A DNA stretch of 64,000 nucleotides from positions 4,340,001 through 4,404,000 of the forward strand of contig NZ_CP009922.3 of assembly GCF_000993785.3 (NCBI RefSeq). Reading direction: 5' to 3'. Every line of letters begins with the position of its first letter. The first letter of the stretch is position 1. Of the stretch, positions 34,050-42,126 are shown in pieces. A program made the position numbers and the translations under genes. A model generated the notes under the pieces. It made no database searches. It was given only the letters and a program-made list of their open reading frames with translations, and was not told the origin of the DNA. This DNA is from Streptomyces xiamenensis (GTDB taxonomy: Bacteria > Actinomycetota > Actinomycetes > Streptomycetales > Streptomycetaceae).

Positions 34050-34244
34050 ATGGCGGGACCCAGCCTTGCGAGACAGTGGGCCCATCTCGGCCCGCTGCAC
34101 GAGAATTCCCCGGGGGAGGTCGGACGGGCGGCCTCGCCCGTACTGGCCACGCCGTCCGCCTTCGCGGCCGGCATGGGCATCGTCGTCGGCGCGTACGTCG
34201 TGGGCCGCATGATCGGCAGCGAGACCGAGCCGGTGATCCAGTGA
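34050..34244 (+). CDS. Linaridin-like precursor peptide 1
   Basis: A 64-residue peptide with strong ribosome site GGAGGAGG. The middle reads RAASPVLATPSAFAAG: the PxxxTP signature (PVLATP) marks the leader/core junction in linaridins, where cypemycin has PAMATP with cleavage before Ala-Thr-Pro. By analogy the core would be residues 33-64, Ala-Thr-Pro first, then a hydrophobic stretch and the tail SETEPVIQ. N-terminal Ala is the residue dimethylated by CypM-type enzymes, and a methyltransferase follows in the operon. The next gene starts in its stop codon (GTGA). Confidence 0.8.
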   Translation: MAGPSLARQWAHLGPLHENSPGEVGRAASPVLATPSAFAAGMGIVVGAYVVGRMIGSETEPVIQ

Positions 34245-34432
34245 CCGCCGCCGACCGCGTCCCCGCCCTGCGGGACCTCAGCCCCCTGACCGAGAACTCC
34301 CCCGGCCAGGCGCCCGGCAGCGCCACCGCCGTTCTGGCCACGCCCACCCCGGCGGCCATGATCGTGATCGCGTACGCCGCGTTCGAGGTCGGCCGGATGG
34401 TGTGCGGCACCACCGAGCCGGTGATCCAGTGA
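34241..34432 (+). CDS. Linaridin-like precursor peptide 2
   Basis: A 63-residue paralogue of peptide 1. The leader shares LxPLxENSPG with peptide 1. The junction is TAVLATPTPAAM, with Ala in place of the first Pro of PxxxTP. The putative core begins ATPTP and ends GTTEPVIQ, nearly the same tail as peptide 1; one Cys is present in GRMVCGTTEP. The GTG at 34241 overlaps the previous TGA and its own stop overlaps the next GTG, so the group is translationally coupled. Confidence 0.78.
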   Translation: MTAADRVPALRDLSPLTENSPGQAPGSATAVLATPTPAAMIVIAYAAFEVGRMVCGTTEPVIQ

Positions 34433-34599
34433 CCGCCGTCGACCGGATCCCCGCCGTCCTGGGGGAGATCGGCGAACTGAACGAGGAGGACGGGGGCCGG
34501 GCGAGCGCGCCGCGCGCCGTCGTGCTCTGCCTGCACACCTCGGCCTACATCGCCGTGTCCGTGGTGGGCGACACCGAACCCTCCCTCCCCTCGCTGTGA
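34429..34599 (+). CDS. Divergent precursor-like peptide 3
   Basis: A 56-residue product whose N-terminus (VTAVDRIPAVLGEIGELNEE) clearly matches peptide 2 (VTAADRVPALRDLSPLTENS). Instead of VLATP it has APRAVVLCLHTS, and it ends GDTEPSLPSL, keeping the shared TEP. It may be a decayed precursor, a differently processed one, or a helper. It starts in the stop of peptide 2 (GTGA). Confidence 0.65.
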   Translation: MTAVDRIPAVLGEIGELNEEDGGRASAPRAVVLCLHTSAYIAVSVVGDTEPSLPSL

Positions 34600-34625
34600 C
34601 CGGTCAGGAAGGACATCGCATCCCC

Positions 34626-34841
34626 ATGTCGCGCATCGCCGCCTATCTGGATGACTCACCCGTGCTGGCCACCATCCCGGTGCTCGACCGGACCGGCAGG
34701 GTCTCGCCCGCCCGGCCCGTGCTGGCCACCCCGGTGACCATCGTCGCGTTCGGAGCGGGGGTGGCGGCGGGCAGCGCCATCGTCGCCGCCTTCGAGGCGG
34801 GACGCACCGCCGGCAGCTCCACCGAACCGATCATGACCTGA
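34626..34841 (+). CDS. Linaridin-like precursor peptide 4
   Basis: A 71-residue peptide with two related motifs, DSPVLATIP near residue 12 and ARPVLATPVTIVAF near residue 32; the second is an exact PxxxTP junction. The core would start ATPVT, run through a Gly/Ala/Val-rich hydrophobic segment and end SSTEPIMT. The ATG at 34626 follows GGAAGG at a rather long distance. A GTG at 34596 overlapping the previous stop, in the style of the other three, would add ten residues. Confidence 0.75.
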   Translation: MSRIAAYLDDSPVLATIPVLDRTGRVSPARPVLATPVTIVAFGAGVAAGSAIVAAFEAGRTAGSSTEPIMT

Positions 34842-34935
34842 CCGTTCCGACGCCAGGTCGTGCCCCCGGCCGGGCCGGTGCCCCGTGGCCCCGCCCGGCC
34901 GGGCCCCTCCACCCCCGGAAGGCCCTGATGAGCTG

Positions 34936-35769
34936 ATGAGACTCCCCTCCACCAAGCCGAAGAAACTGTTCGCCTCACTGCTGGGGCCCGTCACCGTCGG
35001 CCGCCGGCGGGCGATGGGCCTGTCGGAACGACTGTCCGCGGCCACCACCCTGGTCGCCTCCCTCGAATTCCTCAGCGACCGCCGCCACCACCGGCGCGGC
35101 GGGCTGAGCGACTGGTCGATCAACCGCGAGCTGTACGCGGACTGTTCGCGCCCCACCCGCGCCATGCTCGACGTCCTGGCCCACGAGCGGACGACCACCG
35201 CCCTGTACGCCGCCCGCGCCGCCGCCAGTGCCGCGCTGATGCTGCCCGGCGAGGGACGCTGGCGCGGCGCCGCCAACCTCTTCCTCGGCCTGTCCGGCGC
35301 CGCGATGTACCCGCTGCACCGGCTCGGTTCCGACGGCTCCGACCAGGCGTCCGGCATGGTCCAGACGGCCACCGGGCTCGCCCGGCTCTCCACCTCCGAA
35401 CGGACCCAGGACGCGCTGCTGTGGTACGTGGCGCTCCAGTCCAACATGTCCTACCTGGTCTCCGGCTGGGTCAAGCTGCTCGGCGCCGACTGGCGCAGCG
35501 GCACGGCGCTCGGCGGCGTCCTGCGCACCAGGACGTACGGCGAGGAACACCTGTGGCGGCTCACCCAGCGCTACCCGCGCACCGGCCGGGCCCTCGCCCA
35601 CGGGGTGCTCGCCCTGGAGTGCCTGTTCCCGGTGATCTACCTCAAGGGCGGCGTGCTGGCCCGGCCCGTGCTGGCCGCCACCGTCTCCTTCCACGTCGCC
35701 AACGGCTTCGTCATGGGGCTCGGCCGGTTCGTCACCGCCTTCGCCGCCATGCACCCGATGGTCGCCTAA
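34936..35769 (+). CDS. HTTM-domain membrane protein (vitamin-K-carboxylase-like/SdpB-like)
   Basis: A 277-residue polytopic membrane protein resembling the HTTM superfamily (vitamin-K-dependent carboxylase-like; also B. subtilis SdpB). Visible features are QASGMVQTATGLARLS, LWYVALQSNMSYLVSGWVKL, DWRSGTALGGVLRTRTYGEE and the membrane segment ALECLFPVIYLKGGVLARPV. The hydrophobic helices and the W-x-x-G-x-A pattern support the family. It is the first enzyme-like gene after four precursor genes, so a role in peptide maturation is likely. The ATG at 34936 is the first after several stops; an exact ribosome site is not evident. Confidence 0.78.
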   Translation: MRLPSTKPKKLFASLLGPVTVGRRRAMGLSERLSAATTLVASLEFLSDRRHHRRGGLSDWSINRELYADCSRPTRAMLDVLAHERTTTALYAARAAASAALMLPGEGRWRGAANLFLGLSGAAMYPLHRLGSDGSDQASGMVQTATGLARLSTSERTQDALLWYVALQSNMSYLVSGWVKLLGADWRSGTALGGVLRTRTYGEEHLWRLTQRYPRTGRALAHGVLALECLFPVIYLKGGVLARPVLAATVSFHVANGFVMGLGRFVTAFAAMHPMVA

Positions 35770-35817
35770 ACCAGCGCCCCCAAGGACCACCCCGCCATCG
35801 CCGGCCGCGACGACCGC

Positions 35818-36843
35818 GTGCTGCGCACCGTCGCCGCGGTGGCCGCCGGCGGCGTCGCCGTCGCGGGCGCGCTCGCCGCCACCCGGCGCATGCGCGTCAC
35901 CGACGGCTGGTACGGCACCCGTACGGTGCGCACCCGGCACGGCAACACCCTCGCCTACGACACCACCATCACCCCCGAGGGCAGCGGCCCCGTGGTGGTC
36001 TTCGTGCACGGACTGACCGCGCTGCCCGAGCACTTCGGCTGGCTCACCCAGGCGCTGCGCACCCGCGGCGGACCGCAGCTGCTCACGTACAGCAGGGCGG
36101 GCTACGGGCCCAGCCGGTACGCGGGCGCCCGCCCGTACACCCTCCAGGAGTCCGTCGAGGACCTGCTGGACCTGATCGACCAGACGGTGCCCGAGGGCCG
36201 CCCCGTGGTCCTCGCCGGGCACTCACTGGGCGGCGAACTCGCCCGCCGCGCCGCCCCCACGCTGGGCGGACGGCTGCACGCCCTGGTCTACCTGGACAGT
36301 TCGCACCCGGGGGAGCTGTCCCGCTCCGAGCAGCAGAGCGAGTCCGCCGAGCGGCTCACCAGCGCCATCCGGACGTTCACCGTCAGCCTGCGGGCCGGTC
36401 TCGGCGTGCTGATGACCCGCCCGGAGTGGGTGGACCACCTGCCGCGCCCGTTCCGGGCCAAGGCCATGCACAGTTACGCCGATGCCCGGATGTGGACCGC
36501 GGGGATGCGCGAATGGCGGGCGACCGAGGAGGACTTCCGCGGCCACGACGGAGGGCTGCCGCCGCTGGCCGCGCACGCCCTGGTGGTCTCCGCGCAGCAG
36601 ACCGTGGACCGCGACCCGGAACAACTGCTCATGCACCGCGAGCTGGCCGACGCGCACCGGGGCGCCGGGCGTATCGTCCGTGAGCTGGTGATCGAGGGAT
36701 CCGACCACGACACCCTGCTGACGAAGGCGGAGTTCGCGCTGCGGACCGGGGACCACCTGCTCGACTTCCTGCGCGAGACCGCCCCGGCTCCGGTCACGGC
36801 TCCGGCCGCAGCCCGCGCCGACGCCGCCCGGGAGCTGTCATGA
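35818..36843 (+). CDS. Alpha/beta hydrolase of the linaridin-like cluster
   Basis: A 341-residue alpha/beta-hydrolase with an N-terminal membrane anchor (VAAVAAGGVAVAGALAATRR). The oxyanion strand is VVVFVHGLTALPEHFGW, the nucleophile elbow GHSLGGELAR, and the catalytic His lies in EGSDHDTLLT. Linaridin clusters encode CypH-type proteins that combine or pair a hydrolase-like domain with a membrane protein. Here they are adjacent separate genes. The substrate is unknown; leader removal or backbone chemistry are both possible. The GTG at 35818 starts it, and its stop overlaps the next ATG. Confidence 0.85.
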   Translation: MLRTVAAVAAGGVAVAGALAATRRMRVTDGWYGTRTVRTRHGNTLAYDTTITPEGSGPVVVFVHGLTALPEHFGWLTQALRTRGGPQLLTYSRAGYGPSRYAGARPYTLQESVEDLLDLIDQTVPEGRPVVLAGHSLGGELARRAAPTLGGRLHALVYLDSSHPGELSRSEQQSESAERLTSAIRTFTVSLRAGLGVLMTRPEWVDHLPRPFRAKAMHSYADARMWTAGMREWRATEEDFRGHDGGLPPLAAHALVVSAQQTVDRDPEQLLMHRELADAHRGAGRIVRELVIEGSDHDTLLTKAEFALRTGDHLLDFLRETAPAPVTAPAAARADAARELS

Positions 36844-37385
36844 GAGCGGCGGACGGCGCGGTCCGGGTCGCCGTGGGCCTCATGCTGCTGGGCACCCTGG
36901 CCAGCCAGCACCCGCACATGTCCTTCCACCGGGTGATGCGCAAGGACCGGTTCAGCTCCGCGTTCCCCAACTGGCGCTTCTTCGCCCCCAACCCCGCCCA
37001 GCACGACTTCGAGTTCTTCTACCGCACGCTCGACGAGGCGGGGGAGACCTCCTCCTGGCAGCCGGTGGACGTCATCCAGGGCCGCCACCCGCGGCAGATC
37101 CTCTGGTTCCCCGGGCGGCGCCCGGAGAAGGCCGTCTTCGACGTCGGCAGCGAGATCATGATGGCGCTCGACAAGGGATTCGACGTGGTCACCCGGCAGC
37201 CCGCCTACCGGCTGCTGAGCGCCTTCTTCCGGGACCGGATCGAACGCTCGGCCCAGGCGGACACCGTCAAGGGCTTCCAGTTCACGATGGTCCGGGTGGC
37301 CGGCTACGACGAGACGGAGGAGCCGGACATCGTCTTCGTCTCCCCCTACAACCCCCTGCGGGACAACCGGGAGACGGCACGATGA
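36840..37385 (+). CDS. DUF5819-like (SdpA-like) protein
   Basis: A 181-residue protein with one N-terminal membrane segment (VAVGLMLLGTLASQHPHMSF) followed by AFPNWRFFAPNPAQHDFEFF, the aromatic W-x-F-F-A-P-x-P signature of DUF5819/SdpA-like proteins. In B. subtilis SdpA works with SdpB (HTTM) to mature the SdpC toxin. The same pair here suggests a two-protein maturase for the precursors. Start and stop both overlap neighbours (ATGA), so it is tightly coupled. Confidence 0.72.
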   Translation: MRAADGAVRVAVGLMLLGTLASQHPHMSFHRVMRKDRFSSAFPNWRFFAPNPAQHDFEFFYRTLDEAGETSSWQPVDVIQGRHPRQILWFPGRRPEKAVFDVGSEIMMALDKGFDVVTRQPAYRLLSAFFRDRIERSAQADTVKGFQFTMVRVAGYDETEEPDIVFVSPYNPLRDNRETAR

Positions 37386-38209
37386 CGACCACGGCCGAGC
37401 ACGGACCCGGCGGCGCCACCGACAACAGCTCCGCGTACGGGCGGGCCTTCGCCCACTTCTACGACCGGATCTTCCCCAAGGACCCGTACGCCGCCCTCAG
37501 CGCCCAGGTCCTGGCCGGCTGGCACCCCGGCGGCGGCGCCCTGGAGTTCGGGGTGGGCACCGGACGGATCGCCATCCCGCTGGCGGCCCTGGCCGGGCCC
37601 GTCACCGGGGTGGACTCCTCGCCCGAGATGCTGGCCCTGCTGCGCGCCGCCGTCAGCGAGCGCGGCGTGCCCGTCACCGGGGTGCACGGCGACATCAGGA
37701 CGTACACCGACGAACGCCGGTACGGGCTGGTCTACTGCGTGTGCGCCACCCTCTCGATCCTGCTGACGCCCGAGCAGCAGCGGGCGGCGATCGCCCGCGC
37801 GGCGGAGCGGCTGGCACCCGGCGGCACGCTGGTGGTGGAGACCCACAACCCGGCGTACGTGCACGCCCTGCACGAAGGCCGCCGTTCCACCTCCTGGTTC
37901 ACGCCCTACCCGGAGCCGGACACGGGACTCCAGACGTACTCCACCCTCGTCCCCGGCAGTTCCCTGTGGCAGGCCCAGCACCTGTGGCACGAGCCGAGCG
38001 GCACCCGGGTGGGCAGCGAGATCAGCCGGCTGACGACGCCGGAGGAGACCGACGGGTACGCCGCCGCCGCCGGACTGGTGCCCGCCGGACGGCAGGCGGA
38101 CTGGCTGGGCGGCCCGTTCCGCGAGGACAGCCCGCTGTGCATCAGCCGCTATGCGCACGACGACCGGGGAACGGGTGGTGCGGATCATGACGACCGTCAG
38201 CACGGCTGA
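37382..38209 (+). CDS. SAM-dependent methyltransferase (CypM-like candidate)
   Basis: A 275-residue class I methyltransferase. Motif I is ALEFGVGTGRIAIPLA, the acidic loop is VTGVDSSPEMLALL, and motif post-I is VHGDIRTYTDERRYGLVYCV. The length and the FAHFYDRIFPKD start resemble CypM-type peptide N-methyltransferases. In cypemycin CypM dimethylates the N-terminal Ala of the core, and three of the four predicted cores here begin with Ala. It overlaps the previous gene by ATGA and the ABC gene by 23 bases. Confidence 0.85.
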   Translation: MTTTAEHGPGGATDNSSAYGRAFAHFYDRIFPKDPYAALSAQVLAGWHPGGGALEFGVGTGRIAIPLAALAGPVTGVDSSPEMLALLRAAVSERGVPVTGVHGDIRTYTDERRYGLVYCVCATLSILLTPEQQRAAIARAAERLAPGGTLVVETHNPAYVHALHEGRRSTSWFTPYPEPDTGLQTYSTLVPGSSLWQAQHLWHEPSGTRVGSEISRLTTPEETDGYAAAAGLVPAGRQADWLGGPFREDSPLCISRYAHDDRGTGGADHDDRQHG

Positions 38210-40052
38210 GCCCACGACCGGGCCCGCGACAGAGCCCGTGACGGAACCCGCCGCCGAGCGCCCCGCCGGGCCGGGCCCCGGCACCATCTGGGGCATCGCC
38301 CGCCGCCACCGGCTGCTGCTCGGCTCCGGGGTGCTGCTGGGCGTGGTGGGCGTCGCCTCCACCCTCGCCCAGCCGGTGATCGTCTCCGACCTCATCGAGG
38401 CGGCCGGAGCCGGCGAGGCGGTGGCCTTCCTCATCGTGCTGCTCGGCGCCCTGCTGCTGGCGGACGCCGCGCTCTCCGCCACCCAGGGCTATCTGATCGG
38501 CCGGGCGGGCGAGAACATCGTGCGCGACTCCCGCACCTTCCTCACCGGCCGGGTGCTGCGCGCCGACCTGGCGGCGTACCAGGCCAGACGGCAGGGCGAC
38601 GTCCACACCCGGCTGGTGTCCGACACCTCCCTGGTGAAGATCGCGCTGTCGCAGAGCCTGGCCCAGATCATCGTCAACGGCCTGGTGGTCATCGGCTGCG
38701 TGGTGATGATGGCGTGGATCGACATCTGGCTGCTGCTCATCGCCCTGGGCTGCATCGGCGTGGCCAGCGCCGTCTCCCTGTGGCTGGCCCGCAGGCTGCG
38801 GGTGGCCGCCGTGCGCAACCGGGAGGACACCGGGGACTTCGGCGCCGACCTGCACCGGGTGCTCGGCGCCCTGACGACGGTGAAGGCGGCGCGTGCCGAG
38901 GACCGCGAACAGCACCGCATCGGCCTGCTGACGGAGCGGGCGCGCGACTCGGGGATCCGGGTGACCGCGTACGCCTCGGTGCTCACCCCCACCATGAACG
39001 TCGGGCTCCAGGCCTCACTGGCCGCCGTGGTCGGCGCCGGCATGGCGCGCGCGGCGACCGGCTCGCTGGGCCTGGCCGACTTCACGGCGTTCGTGATGTA
39101 CCTCTTCTATCTGGTGTCGCCGCTGGTGCTGGTGTTCATGAGCATCGGCGCCTACCAGCAGGGCCGGGCCGCGATGGCCCGCGTCGACGAACTCGTCCAC
39201 CTGCCGCAGGAGGACGGCCCCGCCACGGCCCCGGAACCGGCCGCCGGCCCCGACCCGCTCACCGGTACGGCACCCCCCGCCGTGGAATTCCGCGCCGTGC
39301 GCTTCGGATACGGCGAGGACGGCCGGGACGTGCTGGACGGCGTCTCCTTCGCCGTCCCGCCGCGCGGACTGACCGCCCTGGTCGGCCCGTCGGGCGCCGG
39401 CAAGACCACCGCCTTCCAGCTGATCGAACGCTTCTACCGGCCGCGCGGCGGCGCCGTCCTGGTGGACGGCCGCGACATCGCCACCCTCCCGCTGTCCGCC
39501 GTCCGCGGCCGGGTCGGCTACGTGCAGCAGGACAGCGCCGCGATGCGCGGCACCCTGCGCGAGAACATCACCTACGCCGCCCCCGACGCCACCGAGGCCG
39601 AACTGTGGGACGCCGTGGAGATGGCGGGCCTGGGCCAGGTGGTCGCGGACCTGCCCGAGGGCCTGGACACCGTCCTGGGCGACGGCGGCACCGGGCTCTC
39701 CGGCGGGCAGCGGCAGCGGGTGTGCATCGCCCGCGCGCTGCTCCAGCGGCCCGCCGTGATGCTGCTCGACGAGGCCACCTCGCACCTCGACTCGGACACC
39801 GAGGCCGCGCTGCGCGAGGTGCTGGCCCGGGTCGCCGAGCGGTGCGCGGTGATCGCCATCGCCCACCGCATCTCCACCGTGGTGGACGCCGGCCACATCG
39901 TGGTCCTGGAGGACGGACGGGTACGCGATCGCGGCACCCACCCGGAGCTGATGGCCCGCGACGCGCTGTACCGGCGGCTGGCCACCACCCAGTTGGTCGC
40001 GGACACGGCGCCGGCCGCCGGACGACAGGATCCTGCGGGACGGGTGCAGTGA
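38187..40052 (+). CDS. ABC exporter, fused permease and ATPase
   Basis: A 621-residue half-transporter that would work as a homodimer. Residues ~30-330 hold six membrane helices (e.g. AQIIVNGLVVIGCVVMMAWI). The ATPase has Walker A GPSGAGKTTAFQL, Q-loop GYVQQDSAAM, signature LSGGQRQRV and Walker B VMLLDEATSHLDS. There is no N-terminal peptidase domain, so leader cleavage must be done elsewhere. It is the last gene of the linaridin-like operon and the probable exporter. The ATG at 38187 was chosen over an in-frame ATG at 38151; neither has a strong ribosome site. Confidence 0.93.
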   Translation: MTTVSTAEPTTGPATEPVTEPAAERPAGPGPGTIWGIARRHRLLLGSGVLLGVVGVASTLAQPVIVSDLIEAAGAGEAVAFLIVLLGALLLADAALSATQGYLIGRAGENIVRDSRTFLTGRVLRADLAAYQARRQGDVHTRLVSDTSLVKIALSQSLAQIIVNGLVVIGCVVMMAWIDIWLLLIALGCIGVASAVSLWLARRLRVAAVRNREDTGDFGADLHRVLGALTTVKAARAEDREQHRIGLLTERARDSGIRVTAYASVLTPTMNVGLQASLAAVVGAGMARAATGSLGLADFTAFVMYLFYLVSPLVLVFMSIGAYQQGRAAMARVDELVHLPQEDGPATAPEPAAGPDPLTGTAPPAVEFRAVRFGYGEDGRDVLDGVSFAVPPRGLTALVGPSGAGKTTAFQLIERFYRPRGGAVLVDGRDIATLPLSAVRGRVGYVQQDSAAMRGTLRENITYAAPDATEAELWDAVEMAGLGQVVADLPEGLDTVLGDGGTGLSGGQRQRVCIARALLQRPAVMLLDEATSHLDSDTEAALREVLARVAERCAVIAIAHRISTVVDAGHIVVLEDGRVRDRGTHPELMARDALYRRLATTQLVADTAPAAGRQDPAGRVQ

Positions 40053-40152
40053 GTTGCCATCCCGCGCCTTCCCGGCGCCGACCGGCGCATGACAGATTCA
40101 CGGGGTGCGCACGAACACGGCGCACCGACAGCACAGTTACGGAGGTCGGTAG

Positions 40153-40446
40153 ATGAACGCCACACCGCACCGGCGGCGTACGGCCGCACGCGTCACGGCA
40201 CTCGCCGTGGCCGCACTGCTGGCGGCCGGCGGGACGGCCACCACGGCGACGGCCTACGAGGGCGGCGGTGGGAGCAGCGGGGGCGGCGGCGCCTCCGGCG
40301 GCTGGGCGCAGGTCGCCGGCACAGCGTTCACCGACCCCGCCGACCGGCTCGTCCCCGAGCCCGGCACCCCCCGGCCCCCGGAGCCCGATCCGGAGAAGTG
40401 CAACCGCGAGGACTGGCAGCAGCCCTGCGCCAACGGCTGGCAGTGA
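40153..40446 (+). CDS. Small secreted Gly/Pro-rich protein
   Basis: A 97-residue protein with a clear signal peptide (twin-Arg-like RRRTAARVTALAVAALLAAG, probable cut after TATA). The mature part is a Gly/Ser linker followed by a Pro-rich acidic tail with two Cys (EKCNREDWQQPCANGWQ). The GGAGG box 10 bases upstream makes the ATG at 40153 secure. I do not recognise the family. Its place after the ABC exporter may make it part of the cluster or an unrelated secreted protein. Confidence 0.65.
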   Translation: MNATPHRRRTAARVTALAVAALLAAGGTATTATAYEGGGGSSGGGGASGGWAQVAGTAFTDPADRLVPEPGTPRPPEPDPEKCNREDWQQPCANGWQ

Positions 40447-40523
40447 GACCCCGCGCGTGAACGGGGCGACGGGGGCGGCGGCGCGGGCCCGTCCGCCCCC
40501 GCCCTGCCCGGCACGGGGGGCCG

Positions 40524-40805
40524 ATGACGGACGGGGCGGGGCACGGGGACGGGGAGGGTCAAGGGGAGGGGCTGGATGGGGAGATCGCACTGACACTGAC
40601 CGCCGCGCGCGCCCACGACGGCGAGATCGCCCTCGTCCGGCTGCTGAGCCTGCTGCCCGGCCACTGGACGTACCGGCACCGGGTGACGGCGGCCCGCATC
40701 ATGCTGTGGGTGCGGACCCCGGCGGGCGCGCCGGCCGTGCACGCCGCGCTCCGCGCCGCCCTGGCCGACCCCGCGCTGCGCGGGTGGCTGCCGGACAGCG
40801 ACTGA
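40524..40805 (+). CDS. Small hypothetical protein
   Basis: A 93-residue protein with a Gly/Asp/Glu-rich start and a folded-looking core (VRLLSLLPGHWTYRHRVTAA, then RIMLWVRTPAGAPAVHAALR). No family recognised. It is convergent with the LuxR-type regulator and 77 bp after the secreted protein gene. GC3 bias supports coding. Confidence 0.5.
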   Translation: MTDGAGHGDGEGQGEGLDGEIALTLTAARAHDGEIALVRLLSLLPGHWTYRHRVTAARIMLWVRTPAGAPAVHAALRAALADPALRGWLPDSD

Positions 40806-40821
40806 AGGGGCCGCGGCCGGT

Positions 40822-41820
40822 TCAGATCCAGCCGCGGTCGCGCGCCAGCAGCGCCGCGTGCGCGCGGTTCTCCGCCCCCAGCAACTGCATCAGGTCGGCG
40901 ATGTGCCGCCGGTAGGTGCGCAGCGACACCCCCACCTCCCGGGCCCCCGTCTCGTCCTTGCTGACGGTGCACATCCGCTGCAGCACCTGCCGCTGCGCCT
41001 CGGAGAGTTCGGGGTTCCGCCGGTCGGGGGAGTCCACCAGCGTGCCGAAGTCCCGCGCCGCGTCCCACAGCCGCTCGAAGAGCGTGATGATGTTGCCGAC
41101 CAGGGCGCTCTCGCGGGCACACAGCGCGCCGCGCGAGGTGTTGGCCGGGTCGATCGGAACCAGCGCGGTGTGCCGGTCGTAGACCAGGATCAGCTCCGAG
41201 AAATCCTCCGCGATGCGGATCTGCGCCCCGTGGGCGGTGAGTTCCCGCAGATAGCTCAGGGTGGGGGCGTCCCGCAGCGCCTCCGCCCGCACCAGGTTCC
41301 TGATCCGCACCCCGCGCCGCAGGCAGCGCAGGTCCAACGGCCGCGCGTGCTCGATGTTCTCCTTGGACAGCGCGGTGTACGGCTCGGCCGACAGCACCTC
41401 GGAGTGCGCGAAGAACGACAGATCGTCGATGCGGCTGCGCACCAGCCGCAGATCCTCCAGCCGTTCGATGCCGCCCGCCGCCGCGTCCGGCGCCGCGGGC
41501 ACCGGCCGTTCACGGTGCAGCGAGTCGACGATGGTCCTGGTCTGGGTCAGCTGCCGCATCTCCTGGTGGAGCCGCTCCAGACGGTCCTCGGCGAGCCGGG
41601 GCACCGCGCTGTCCGGCTCGGCGGCCCAGGTGTGCTCGTCGTCACCGAGCAGCAGCCGCAGTTCCCGCAGCCGGTCCACCGCCTCCTGCGCCTGGCTCCG
41701 GCCGGTGCGCAGTACGACGTGGATCTCACGCGGTGAGGTGCGGGGGTTGCGAAGGAAGTGCCGGTAGATCTCTTCCTCGGCCGCCGACAGCCCGAGCACC
41801 GACATCGCGTATGCGTGCAA
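40822..41820 (-). CDS. LuxR-type regulator with TrmB-like N-terminus
   Basis: A 332-residue transcription regulator. The N-terminus (MSVLGLSAAEEEIYRHFLRN and TSPREIHVVLRTGRSQAQEA) is a winged-helix TrmB-like segment, the middle is a phospholipase-D-like sensory region, and the C-terminus (LSEAQRQVLQRMCTVSKDET, then VSLRTYRRHIADLMQLLGAE) is a LuxR helix-turn-helix. The TTG at 41820 sits five bases after GGGAGG; ATG 41805 is the alternative. Such regulators often sit beside RiPP and peptide clusters in Streptomyces, so control of the 34-40 kb operon is plausible. Confidence 0.85.
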   Translation of the reverse strand: MHAYAMSVLGLSAAEEEIYRHFLRNPRTSPREIHVVLRTGRSQAQEAVDRLRELRLLLGDDEHTWAAEPDSAVPRLAEDRLERLHQEMRQLTQTRTIVDSLHRERPVPAAPDAAAGGIERLEDLRLVRSRIDDLSFFAHSEVLSAEPYTALSKENIEHARPLDLRCLRRGVRIRNLVRAEALRDAPTLSYLRELTAHGAQIRIAEDFSELILVYDRHTALVPIDPANTSRGALCARESALVGNIITLFERLWDAARDFGTLVDSPDRRNPELSEAQRQVLQRMCTVSKDETGAREVGVSLRTYRRHIADLMQLLGAENRAHAALLARDRGWI

Positions 41821-42126
41821 TACGCCCTCCCCGTGAACCTTCCGCGCACGATGCGTTCGAGTCGCGAGCGACAGGGCGAAGCCTATGGTGCGACGGTCGC
41901 CTTGCGAAGAGCCAAGCGGAGGCAAAACAGCGAGGCGGGCCCGTGGACGCCGTCCTCCCCCCCGCCCGTGCCCCCTCGGAACCTCCGGCCCCGGCACCGG
42001 GGCCGGCCATCCGATCGTGGGCAAGATCGCGCGAATCGATCTCCCCGGTCACGCCCACTCGTTAGGTTGTGCGCACAGCAGAGCACCGGGAGACGCCGCA
42101 GGCCCGGCACCGGGGCGGGAGGACAC

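Noticed and set aside
38187..40052. ABC exporter as the lasso-peptide transporter
   Set aside because: It is coupled to the methyltransferase of the 34-40 kb operon, 22 kb from the lasso genes; assignment to the linaridin-like cluster is simpler.
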